Assembly: GCF_000955955.1 (NCBI RefSeq) | Contig: NZ_JYJG01000465.1 | Location: 1-15,571, forward strand | From: Lentzea aerocolonigenes | GTDB lineage: Bacteria > Actinomycetota > Actinomycetes > Mycobacteriales > Pseudonocardiaceae | Length of the DNA: 15,571 nucleotides | Reading direction: 5' to 3' | In this document: positions 6,595 to 13,699 of the stretch, piece after piece | Layout of the letters: every line of letters begins with the position of its first letter | Position numbering within the stretch: the stretch's first letter is position 1 | The notes under the pieces: generated by a model | Seen by the model: only the letters and a program-made list of their open reading frames with translations | Told to the model about the DNA's origin: nothing | Database searches by the model: none | Made by a program: the position numbers and the translations under genes

Positions 6595-8688
6595 ATGGGC
6601 GCGGGCGTGCACAACGAGATGTCGGGCTCGGTTCAGGGTGGCGTGGTGCAGGCCGGAGCCGTCCACGGGGACATCCACATCCACTCAGAGGCCACGCTGC
6701 CCGTACCGCAGCAGTTGCTCCCGGCACCGGCGCACTTCACCGATCGCGCGTCGGATCTCGCCGAGCTGGACAAGATGCTCGTGCCGGGTGAACGGACGCT
6801 CGCCGTGCTGGCCGGGCCGGGCGGCATCGGCAAGACCGCGCTCGCGCTCCAGTGGGCCCACCGGGTGCACGACCGCTTCCCGGACGGGCAGATCTACGTG
6901 GACCTGGGTGGGTTCAGCGGCGACAGGCCGATGAGCTCGGCAGAGGCGTTGGGGCTCTTCCTGCGCAGTCTCGGTGTCGCACCGCAGAGTGTCCCCGCCG
7001 ACCTGGCCGAGCAGGCGGCGCTGTACCGCTCGCTCACGGCGGGCAAGTCGCTCCTGGTCGTCCTGGACAACGCGCGCGAGGCGAGGCAAGTGCGCCCATT
7101 GCTGCCGAATTCGTCGTCCAGCGCCGTCGTCGTCACGAGCCGCACGCGCCTGACCGATCTGGTCGTCGACGGGGGACGGTTGCTGGACATCCGCCCTCTC
7201 GCCGCCTCGTCGGCGGTGACGCTGCTGGCGAAGACGCTGGGAGGCAACCGGATCGCGGACGAGCAGGATCGTGCGGAGGCTCTGGTCGACCTGTGCGGTG
7301 GTCTGCCGATCGCGGTGCGGGTCGTGGCGGCACGCCTCGTCGCGCGGCCGAAGTGGTCCGTCGGGCGCGTCGTCTCCGAACTCGCTGACGAGCAACTGCG
7401 CCTGGCGATGTTGTCACCGTCCCACGAACTCTCCGTCCAGACGACGTTCGACCTGTCCTACCGCGCGTTGGACGAGCGGACCGCCGTCGTGTACCGCCGG
7501 CTGGCGTTGCATCCTGGCCAGACGTTCGGCCCGGCCGTCGCGGCGTCGTTGCTCGGTCAGGGGCTTCCCGAGGTCAGCCGCCTCATCGAGGAACTGGTCG
7601 ACAGCAGCCTGCTCGAAGAGATCGCGGAGGACCGCTACCGGTTCCACGACCTGGTGAAGCTCCACGCCAGGCAACAGGACCACCAGGGGGACAGGGACTT
7701 CGCACTGCGGCACGTGCTCGAGTGGTACCTGGCAGGGGCGATGGTGGCCGACAGGATCGTGACGCCGCACCGGCGCCGGTTGGACTACGTCTTCCACGCC
7801 GACCCGACCTCGCGGCCGCAGTTCGCCGACCGCGACGAAGCCCTCTCCTGGCTGGAGCTGGAGCGCGCGAACCTCATCACCGCGGGGCAGGTGAGCCTGG
7901 AAAAGGGATGGCCGGACCTCGCCTGGCACCTCTCGGACGTCGTGTGGCCCTTGTTGTTGCACCGCAAGCACTATCACGACCGGCTCGACATCGACCTGCG
8001 AGGTGTCGAGGCCGCTCGCCGATGGGGGAACGCGTTCGCCGAGGCCGACATGCTGAAGCGGCTCGGTCGTGTCTGCACGACGCTCGGCAGGCACCGCGAG
8101 GCGGAAGAGCACCTGCGTGGTTCGGTGTCGGTCGCGGCAGCCGGCGGTGACCAGCGGGGCGTGGCCGACGCGCGCGAGGGGTTGGCACTGCTCTACGCGG
8201 ACACCGATCGAGTGGCTGAAGCAGCCGTGGAGTTCACGGAACTGGTGGAGCTCAACCGTGCGTTGAACGCGGACCGCAGCCTCGCGTTGAGCTTGATCCA
8301 TCTCGGGACGGCGTTGAGCCGTCTCGGCCGCAACGACGAAGCTCTGACGCACCTGTCCGAGGCGAAGGTCATCCTCGGCGGGCTGGCCGAGCCGGATCCG
8401 TACAACACCGCGCGTGTTTTCGTGGCGCAGGCGTGGGTGCACTGTCACGCGCAGGACTTCGTGCGCGCCGGTGAAGTGGCGGAAGAAGCCCTGGCCATGA
8501 TGAGTCAGGTCGGCTCGCACGACGGGGCCGCCCACTCGCACGAGGTGATCGCGGAAGTCGCGCGGCATCGTGGAGACACCGCCACCGCGGTGGACCACCT
8601 GCAGCAGGCGGTCCACCTTCTCACCTCCCTGGGATCTTCCAGAGCAGGCGTCGTGTCCGATCGTCTGCGTTCATTGAGCGACTTGTAG
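6595..8688 (+). CDS. NLR-like STAND protein: RHIM-like N-terminal motif, NB-ARC, TPR
   Basis: A protein of 697 residues from the ATG at 6595 (GGGGG just upstream; start uncertain, with GTG at 6571 or 6577 also in frame). There is no DNA-binding domain, unlike the other two related proteins here. Residues 9-30 form a Gly/Val/His-rich motif (SGSVQGGVVQAG, then VHGDIHIH). This pattern at the N-terminus of actinobacterial NB-ARC proteins resembles bacterial amyloid signalling motifs related to RHIM. FTDR at 48-51 leads into the NTPase: Walker A GPGGIGKT (74-81), Walker B LVVLDN ending D158, GGLPIAV near 236-242, an HDLVKLHA segment near 350 in the MHD position, then TPR-like helices from about 480 to the end. 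Expected role: a ligand-switched signalling ATPase that passes a signal to an effector by motif self-assembly. No effector with a matching motif is seen in this window. The last 18 bases overlap the convergent gene. Confidence 0.85.
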   Translation: MGAGVHNEMSGSVQGGVVQAGAVHGDIHIHSEATLPVPQQLLPAPAHFTDRASDLAELDKMLVPGERTLAVLAGPGGIGKTALALQWAHRVHDRFPDGQIYVDLGGFSGDRPMSSAEALGLFLRSLGVAPQSVPADLAEQAALYRSLTAGKSLLVVLDNAREARQVRPLLPNSSSSAVVVTSRTRLTDLVVDGGRLLDIRPLAASSAVTLLAKTLGGNRIADEQDRAEALVDLCGGLPIAVRVVAARLVARPKWSVGRVVSELADEQLRLAMLSPSHELSVQTTFDLSYRALDERTAVVYRRLALHPGQTFGPAVAASLLGQGLPEVSRLIEELVDSSLLEEIAEDRYRFHDLVKLHARQQDHQGDRDFALRHVLEWYLAGAMVADRIVTPHRRRLDYVFHADPTSRPQFADRDEALSWLELERANLITAGQVSLEKGWPDLAWHLSDVVWPLLLHRKHYHDRLDIDLRGVEAARRWGNAFAEADMLKRLGRVCTTLGRHREAEEHLRGSVSVAAAGGDQRGVADAREGLALLYADTDRVAEAAVEFTELVELNRALNADRSLALSLIHLGTALSRLGRNDEALTHLSEAKVILGGLAEPDPYNTARVFVAQAWVHCHAQDFVRAGEVAEEALAMMSQVGSHDGAAHSHEVIAEVARHRGDTATAVDHLQQAVHLLTSLGSSRAGVVSDRLRSLSDL

Positions 8689-8907
8689 CCGCCCACAAGG
8701 ACTTTCCGCTCTGGCGATGCGGTGCCGCGCGCACCACACCGGCAGACCGTGGCGGACGAGCAGCTTCAGGTCGAGGCCGGTGGAGAACCAGGTGTGCAGC
8801 GAGATCGTCACGGACTCGGCGAGCTCGTCCCACGTGAGGCAGTCCACCAGCGGTCCGTCGGGGGACAGGTCCAGGGTCCGGCCGTCCTCGGCCACCGCCA
8901 TGATCAT
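8671..8907 (-). CDS. Small protein of unknown function, coupled to the GT-B-like gene
   Basis: A 78-residue product starting MIMAVAEDGRTLDLSPDG. The start is well supported: GGAGGAG at 8913-8919 lies five bases upstream, and the ATG overlaps the TGA of the upstream gene (ATGA), so the two are translationally coupled. Sequence features are a hydrophilic N-terminal half containing DCLTWDELAES, a central hydrophobic and aromatic stretch (HTWFSTGLDLKLL), and two Cys (38th and 59th residue region). There is no signal peptide or clear membrane segment. I do not recognise the family. Coupling suggests a partner or accessory subunit of the transferase-like protein. Its 3' end overlaps the end of the convergent NLR-like gene by 18 bases. 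Confidence 0.75.
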   Translation of the reverse strand: MIMAVAEDGRTLDLSPDGPLVDCLTWDELAESVTISLHTWFSTGLDLKLLVRHGLPVWCARHRIARAESPCGRLQVAQ

Positions 8908-10094
8908 CGGCACTCCTCCGGCGTGACCGTCACCGGTGCCGGCGCACGGTGTTTTCCCTGCACCGGAACACCCAGGAGCCGGTACATGGCTTCTCTGATC
9001 AGGGTGGTCGAGCGGCCGGGACGTGAGGTCAGGCGTTCCACGACTCCCTCCCGCAGCCGTTCGCTCCGTGCTCGCGCCTCTTCGAACATGGTGGGCAGGG
9101 ACGACGCGTGGTGGTAGGTCACGGCGTTGTGCCGCAACAGATCCTGCGGTGATCCGCTCGCGGTCACGGCCTGCAGTCCCGGATCCACCAGCACGACCGG
9201 CGTCCCGATCGCCGAGGCGTAGACGGGGACCGAACCGTGGTCGCCGACGACGAGGTCGGCGGCCACGACGGCAGCCCGCCAGTCGACGTGCGGACCGATC
9301 ACGACGAGTCCGGCGTCCACGCAGTCGGCGAGCCACGACCTGATCTGGCGTGGTGCGTGGCCGAACCACACCGCCGGATGCATCAGCGCGGCAACGCGGT
9401 ACCGCGACGGCAGCTCGTCGAGCAGGCGGGGGAAGAGCTCCGCGCACCGCCCGAACAGGGACTGCCCGCCCCAGGTCGAGCTGACCACGACCAAGCTCTG
9501 CTCCGGCCTGATGTCCAAGGCCTCCCGGTAGCGGTCGCGGTGCGGCAGGCTCGCGACCATCCGGTCGTAACCGGGATCGCCCGCGACGACGGCGGCGTCG
9601 ACGGCCTGCGGACACTGGGCGCGAAGCACCTCCAGCTGGTCCTCGTGCGACAACACGACGGCGTCGGGGAGGATCCGGCCGTTGTGGATCAGCCGTTGGG
9701 CGTCCAGGCCGTAGACGGCGGACGTGCCCGAGTGCGTCTTGCCGAAGCCGGCGCCGTGCGGCACGACGAGCAACGGCGCGTGCAGGTGCTGAAGCCCTCC
9801 GTACCCCGCGGCGACCGCGAGGTCGAAGCGTTCGCGGATCACCTGGTCCCACTGCAGGACAAGACCACCGGTGCTGCGCAGGAAGTCGTCGACACCGTTG
9901 CTGAACACGTCCGGTGCCTGGACGAAGGTCACCTGCAGCCGCGGGTCCCGTTCCACCAGCTCGATCACCTCCAACAGTCTCTGGCCGCTGGTGACCGTGT
10001 GCACGACGACCAGCACGTTGAGCAGGCCGGGCCGCGTCACCCACCGGGGCGCGTCCAGCCCGACCGGCACCTGCAACCACTCAGCACGTGTCAT
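8904..10094 (-). CDS. GT-B-like / glycerophosphotransferase-like protein, function unknown
   Basis: A protein of 396 residues. I chose the ATG at 10094 over the GTG at 10121 because AAGGGGGA (10107-10100) lies five bases before it. The N-terminal half starts a Rossmann-like strand (NVLVVVHTVTSG, 26-37) and includes PHGAGFGKT. The C-terminal half has HP at 239-240 and ADLVVGDHGS (D285 H286 G287 S288) followed by YASAIGTPVVLV, the layout of the nucleotide-binding half of GT-B enzymes and of CDP-glycerol glycerophosphotransferases (HP and D-x-x-S motifs). There is no signal peptide or membrane segment, so it should act in the cytoplasm. PHGAGFGKT lacks the first Gly of a true Walker A. I recall similar actinomycete proteins being misnamed as translation initiation factors. 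It forms an operon with the 78-residue gene and is divergent from an AfsR-like regulator. The substrate is unknown. Confidence 0.8.
   Translation of the reverse strand: MTRAEWLQVPVGLDAPRWVTRPGLLNVLVVVHTVTSGQRLLEVIELVERDPRLQVTFVQAPDVFSNGVDDFLRSTGGLVLQWDQVIRERFDLAVAAGYGGLQHLHAPLLVVPHGAGFGKTHSGTSAVYGLDAQRLIHNGRILPDAVVLSHEDQLEVLRAQCPQAVDAAVVAGDPGYDRMVASLPHRDRYREALDIRPEQSLVVVSSTWGGQSLFGRCAELFPRLLDELPSRYRVAALMHPAVWFGHAPRQIRSWLADCVDAGLVVIGPHVDWRAAVVAADLVVGDHGSVPVYASAIGTPVVLVDPGLQAVTASGSPQDLLRHNAVTYHHASSLPTMFEEARARSERLREGVVERLTSRPGRSTTLIREAMYRLLGVPVQGKHRAPAPVTVTPEECR
8913..8919 (-). promoter_or_regulatory. Strong ribosome binding site of the 78-residue gene
   Basis: GGAGGAG inside the last codons of the upstream gene, five bases before the ATG at 8907. 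It decides the start and suggests that the small protein is made in quantity alongside its partner. Confidence 0.7.
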
Positions 10095-10103
10095 GAAGTT
10101 CCC

Positions 10104-10137
10104 CCTTGGTTCAGCGGCCACCCCGTTGGAACCAAGG
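10104..10137 (-). promoter_or_regulatory. Hairpin overlapping the ribosome site of the GT-B-like gene
   Basis: Perfect 9-bp inverted repeat CCTTGGTTC (10104-10112) / GAACCAAGG (10129-10137) with a 16-base spacer. On the minus-strand transcript the 3' arm runs into the ribosome site AAGGGGGA (10107-10100), covering its AAGG. Formation of the hairpin could hide the site. It may instead be a protein operator. Confidence 0.45.
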
Positions 10138-10148
10138 ATGCGGATCGC

Positions 10149-10191
10149 GCTTGCCCGCCGACTTGCCGAGAACTTGCCCCCTCCATATGCC
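10149..10191 (+). promoter_or_regulatory. SARP-box-like triple heptamer repeat with -10 candidate
   Basis: GCTTGCC (10149-10155), ACTTGCC (10161-10167) and ACTTGCC (10172-10178) are spaced 12 and 11 bases start to start. SARP proteins typically bind heptamer direct repeats at 11-base spacing, placed about 8 bases before the -10 element; TATGCC at 10186-10191 fits that place. The likely binder is the regulator encoded just downstream (10309) or a paralogue. Confidence 0.5.
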
Positions 10192-10308
10192 TGGTACCCG
10201 TTTCACCGATTCGGAGCAATTGAGAACATTCGGCCTGCTGAAAATCCGGTGCAAAGGGCACACTGGTAGCCCTGGTGCGCAAGCGGGCCAGCGAGGGGTG
10301 AGACGCTG

Positions 10309-13299
10309 GTGGAATTCAAGATCTTCGGGAAGACGTCCTTGCTGATAGGTGACCACGGCGTCCACCTCGGCACGGCAAAACAGCGCGGCGTTTTGGCATT
10401 GCTTCTCCACGACGTCGGACGTCCTGTGTCCATAGATTTGATCATCGCCGAACTGTGGCGCGGAGAGACTCTGGAAGTCTCTAAAGGACGGCTGCACCCC
10501 ATCATCAGCAGGCTGCGCAAGGTTCTCGCCGAGTCGGGTTCCGGGGGCCAGTTGCGCAAGGAAGGTGCAGCTTACCGGCTTGATCTCGACCCGATGCTCG
10601 TCGACCTGCACCGTTTCCGGCATTTGGTGACAAAAGCTAGACAAGCTTCTTCAATCGATGACCACTTTTTGTCTAAAACGCTGGTTCAGGAAGCGCTGGA
10701 ATTGTGGCACGGCAAGCCGCTCGCCGATCTCGGCGGAACCTGGTCGGATCACTGCCGTGCCCAGATGGAGCAATTCGACCGCCTGCCCGCCTACTACGTG
10801 TTGTTCGACAGTCAGCTGCAGATGGGCGAATACAGCGAAGTGATGAGTGCCGTCGGCCGTTTGGTCGACGAACACGACACCGAGGAGATGTTCGCGCGCC
10901 ACTACATGCGATCGCTCGACGGGATGGGCAAGTACTCGAAAGCGCTGGAGTTCTACGCCGAGTTCTGTTCCCGGCTGGAATACGCGATCGGCGCCGAACC
11001 GGGCCCGGAGATGCGCGAGCTCTACCAGTCCGTTCTCCGCAAGCAGGCGGGCACCGCCGTCGTCAGGAGCATGATCGATCCGAAGCCGCCGCAGCAGCTG
11101 GAGAGGGACATACACAACTTCACCGGCCGCAAAGAACTTCTCGTCCAGTTGGACGCTCTTCTCACCACCGCGCAGGGGCCGGTCGTCGCGTTGCACGGCA
11201 TGCCGGCCGCGGGCAAGACGAGCCTTGCGACCCGGTGGGCGCATCAGCGGAAGTCCCTCTTCCCCGACGGCCACCTGTTCATCAACCTGTCCGGCTACGG
11301 GCCCACAGCACCGATGGCGCCGGATGACGCCATCGCCATCCTGCTGGCGTCGCTGGGGGTGCCACTCGACAAGCTGACCGTCGACGAACGACGTGTTCGG
11401 CTGCAGAGGTCGTTGAGCGGCAAGAAGGTCCTCCTGATCCTCGACAACGCCCGTGACAGCGCCCAGGTCCGCCCGATCCTCGCCGCGACGACCGGCTGCT
11501 GCTGCCTCGTGACCAGCCGGGCCGAGCTCACCGGCCTCACGATCCGCGACAGCGTGCGGACGATGGAGGTTCCACCGCTGACGCCGGACGAGTCCATCGG
11601 TCTGTTGCTGGCAGAGCTCGAGGGGAAGGGCCGCTCACGCGAGGATGAAGGCCTGGCCGCTCTGGCTCGCCTCGCCGCGGGGCTTCCCCTGAGTCTGCGG
11701 ATCATCGCTCAGCACGCCGTCGACCGCCCGTACACCTCATTGCTGGACCTGGCGTGCGAGTTGCGACAGCACGAGGGCCTCGGCTCGCTCGACTCGGCGG
11801 ACAACGACGACGAGTACACGATGTTGTCCACCGCCTTCTCCTGGTCCTATCAGGCGTTGCCCGCCGCGGTCGCGCTGAGCTTCCGTCGTCTTGGCCTGCA
11901 CCCCGGCCCCGAGTTCGACATCTCGGCCGCCTGCGCCATCGTCGGCGAGGACGCGTCCGTGGTTCGGGAGCACCTGAGGATCTTGGCGAAGGCCAGCCTG
12001 GTCCGGCAGGTCTCGGCTCGCCGGTACAGGCTGCACGACCTCATCTTCGGCTATGCCGCGGATCTGGCACGTCGTGAGGATTTTCTCGCTCAGCGGGAAT
12101 TGGTACTTCCCCGCGTCTTTGATTGGTACCTCGCAACAACGTCGAACGCGGCGCGCCAGGTGACGCCCGACCGAACGCAGGTTCCCGTGCTGGATGGAAT
12201 GTCCTGGCGTCACGCGGTCGAGTTCGAGACCTCCGCGGCGGCACTTGATTGGTTCGCTCAGGAGCAGACCAATCTCGCGGCGGCTGTTTCGCATGCGGCC
12301 AGGCAGGGATTCCATGATCACGCCTGGCGCCTCGCCGCGAACATGAATGAAACATACGATCGCTTCGGGTTGTACACGGATCTGAGGCTCAGTCATGAGA
12401 TCGCGCTGTCGTCTGCGCGTGCCGTCGAGAACCGGGAGGGTGAGTGCGGCACACTCAACAATCTTGGTCTCGTATTGCACTGGCTGGGTCGATACGACGA
12501 GGCGCGGCAGATGTTTCGCGATGGCGTGGCGCTGGCCGACGAACTCGGGCAGCGCGAGCTCAGCGCTGTGTGCAGGCACAACCTCGGAAGCGTTCATCTC
12601 GAGGTCGGCCAGCCGCGCATCGCCGTAGAGATCTACGAGCAGGTGCTCGACCTGCTCAAGGACATGGGCGCCCGCAGCATTGAGGCATACGCGTTGGATC
12701 AACTCGCCAATGCGCATCATCAAATGGAGCGGGACGATGTGGCGCTCGATTATCACGAACAAGCGCTCGTAATACGAGAAGAAGTGGGCGACGTCCGCGG
12801 ACAAGGTACGACCTTTGCGGAACTCGCCAAGATATACCATGAACACGGCGAGAACGTCAAAGCGTTGAGCTGTTGCGAAAGGGCACTCGATGCTCACTTG
12901 CGCAGTGGTGACAAGTCGGGTCGGGGCGAAGCCTTGCTGACGTTGTCGGAAACGCTTTACGATCTCGGGTCTTTCGTGCAATCGGCTGATGCCGCGGAAG
13001 AAGCAGCTCGCCTTTGTCGCCATCCTCGCGCGCAAGCACGTGCGTTGCACGTGCTCGGTCATGTCCATGCGGTCGAAAACGATCCCGCATCGGCGAGCCG
13101 CTGCTGGAGCCGAGCTGCTGACCTGCTGCGCAGCGCTTCCGGCCACGGTGACGACCTCCTGTTGACGCACCTCGTCGAGCACAGTGCGACACGGCGATTC
13201 ATTCCGGATCCGCGGGCCCGTGGTGGGGCTACTTTGCGCGAGTCCGATTTGCCTGTGAGTAATCGCCTACACCCAGGTGATACGCACACGATCGAATGA
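10309..13299 (+). CDS. AfsR/SARP-family regulator: winged helix, BTAD, NB-ARC, TPR
   Basis: A protein of 996 residues, GTG start, with GAGGGG at 10293-10298 ten bases upstream. Domains: winged helix about 1-90 (KQRGVLALLL, ISRLRKVL), BTAD about 95-240, FTGR linker, NB-ARC with Walker A GMPAAGKTSL from 297 (an unusual Pro-Ala-Ala in place of the common Gly-Gly), Walker B LLILDN ending around D379, AAGLPLSLRI near 456-465, LHDLIFGYA at 575-583, then several good TPRs from about 711 to 960 (for example LNNLGLVLHWLGRYDEA) and a disordered tail. Role: nucleotide-switched activator. It probably controls itself and/or the divergent transferase pair through the repeats at 10149-10178. Parts of the gene (about 10620-10690 and 12690-12850) use more A/T at third positions than the other genes here. 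No TTA codon was seen. Confidence 0.9.
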   Translation: MEFKIFGKTSLLIGDHGVHLGTAKQRGVLALLLHDVGRPVSIDLIIAELWRGETLEVSKGRLHPIISRLRKVLAESGSGGQLRKEGAAYRLDLDPMLVDLHRFRHLVTKARQASSIDDHFLSKTLVQEALELWHGKPLADLGGTWSDHCRAQMEQFDRLPAYYVLFDSQLQMGEYSEVMSAVGRLVDEHDTEEMFARHYMRSLDGMGKYSKALEFYAEFCSRLEYAIGAEPGPEMRELYQSVLRKQAGTAVVRSMIDPKPPQQLERDIHNFTGRKELLVQLDALLTTAQGPVVALHGMPAAGKTSLATRWAHQRKSLFPDGHLFINLSGYGPTAPMAPDDAIAILLASLGVPLDKLTVDERRVRLQRSLSGKKVLLILDNARDSAQVRPILAATTGCCCLVTSRAELTGLTIRDSVRTMEVPPLTPDESIGLLLAELEGKGRSREDEGLAALARLAAGLPLSLRIIAQHAVDRPYTSLLDLACELRQHEGLGSLDSADNDDEYTMLSTAFSWSYQALPAAVALSFRRLGLHPGPEFDISAACAIVGEDASVVREHLRILAKASLVRQVSARRYRLHDLIFGYAADLARREDFLAQRELVLPRVFDWYLATTSNAARQVTPDRTQVPVLDGMSWRHAVEFETSAAALDWFAQEQTNLAAAVSHAARQGFHDHAWRLAANMNETYDRFGLYTDLRLSHEIALSSARAVENREGECGTLNNLGLVLHWLGRYDEARQMFRDGVALADELGQRELSAVCRHNLGSVHLEVGQPRIAVEIYEQVLDLLKDMGARSIEAYALDQLANAHHQMERDDVALDYHEQALVIREEVGDVRGQGTTFAELAKIYHEHGENVKALSCCERALDAHLRSGDKSGRGEALLTLSETLYDLGSFVQSADAAEEAARLCRHPRAQARALHVLGHVHAVENDPASASRCWSRAADLLRSASGHGDDLLLTHLVEHSATRRFIPDPRARGGATLRESDLPVSNRLHPGDTHTIE

Positions 13300-13322
13300 C
13301 GCGTCTACTGGGCGTATCCTGC

Positions 13323-13362
13323 GGTCGGTGGTGAGAGCGCTCTCTCCTGGGAGTTGCCGACC
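13323..13362. promoter_or_regulatory. LacI-type palindrome inside a larger inverted repeat
   Basis: GAGAGCGCTCTC (13333-13344) is a perfect 12-bp palindrome; with its neighbours (TGAGAGCGCTCTCT, 13332-13345) it is one base from the TGAGAGCGCTCTCA form seen for sugar-responsive LacI-family operators in actinobacteria (the CebR site is of the same build). It lies between GGTCGG (13323-13328) and CCGACC (13357-13362), so the whole could also fold as the terminator of the upstream regulator. Confidence 0.4.
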
Positions 13363-13365
13363 CGC

Positions 13366-13396
13366 TTGGACTGGCGTCATACCTTAGTGTTAGGTT
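13366..13396 (+). promoter_or_regulatory. Possible promoter before the 39-codon frame
   Basis: TTGGAC (13366-13371), 19 bases, TAGGTT (13391-13396), then GTG at 13404, which would be close to the first transcribed base. ACCT/AGGT ends of a 15-base dyad (13381-13395) overlap the -10 element. The long spacer and overlapping dyad would suit a MerR-like regulator, but this is weak. Confidence 0.25.
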
Positions 13397-13403
13397 CACC
13401 GCC

Positions 13404-13523
13404 GTGCTGATCACGAGAGTGGCGCTGATCCTCGCTCTAGTCCTCCTTCCGGAGTGGGGCGGTCTCATTAACTCCATTGAGCAGGAGTCGACAGTCGCCA
13501 ACGCGCAGTTGCTGCACGCCTGA
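13404..13523 (+). CDS. Possible 39-residue peptide with hydrophobic N-terminus
   Basis: The frame runs from GTG 13404 to TGA 13521-13523. It begins MLITRVALILALVLLP (one Arg then a hydrophobic run, like a signal or membrane segment) and ends with a polar tail rich in Gln, Glu, Ser and Asn, finishing AQLLHA. A second GTG at 13419 would give 34 residues. There is no ribosome site, so it would have to be leaderless. I do not recognise it. It could be a membrane microprotein, an exported signal peptide or chance. Confidence 0.25.
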   Translation: MLITRVALILALVLLPEWGGLINSIEQESTVANAQLLHA

Positions 13524-13537
13524 GAGGCGTTGAACTG

Positions 13538-13570
13538 TGGCCGAGTGAGCAGGGTTGAGCTGCTCGGCCA
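13538..13570. repeat. Bulged inverted repeat
   Basis: TGGCC (13538-13542) pairs with GGCCA (13566-13570), and GAGCAG (13547-13552) with CTGCTC (13560-13565): an 11-bp stem with a four-base bulge (GAGT) and a seven-base loop. It could terminate transcription from the left. There is no T-run. Confidence 0.5.
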
Positions 13571-13588
13571 GCGCTCATGGCGCCATCA

Positions 13589-13612
13589 CAAAAGAACTCA
13601 CTTGTTCTTTTG
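13589..13612. repeat. AT-rich perfect 9-bp inverted repeat
   Basis: CAAAAGAAC (13589-13597), loop of six, GTTCTTTTG (13604-13612). The AT-rich stem is out of character for this genome. It may be an operator or a bidirectional terminator-like element. Confidence 0.5.
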
Positions 13613-13653
13613 AAAGCAGATCAATTCGACCCCGAACGAGAACCTGAGCAGTT

Positions 13654-13683
13654 GCAGGGGCGGCCGCCCGTTGCCGCCCCTGC
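13654..13683. repeat. GC-rich perfect 11-bp inverted repeat
   Basis: GCAGGGGCGGC (13654-13664), loop of eight, GCCGCCCCTGC (13673-13683). Very stable; probably a terminator for minus-strand transcription coming from the small-gene cluster, though there is no T-run. Confidence 0.5.
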
Positions 13684-13699
13684 GCGTCTATCGACGCGC
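13682..13699. repeat. Perfect 7-bp inverted repeat with four-base loop
   Basis: GCGCGTC (13682-13688), TATC, GACGCGC (13693-13699). It shares two bases with the preceding repeat, so the two hairpins would be nearly stacked. Confidence 0.45.

Larger units (their letters stand above)
13300..13576. other. Intergenic region with palindromes and a possible small peptide gene
   Basis: No ordinary gene. It contains a 12-bp palindrome, a promoter-like sequence, a possible 39-codon reading frame and a bulged hairpin, listed separately. Confidence 0.5.

Noticed and set aside
9722..9775. PHGAGFGKT as a Walker A motif, suggesting an ATPase or GTPase
   Set aside because: The first Gly of GxxxxGK(S/T) is absent (His there), and the rest of the protein fits a GT-B-like layout.
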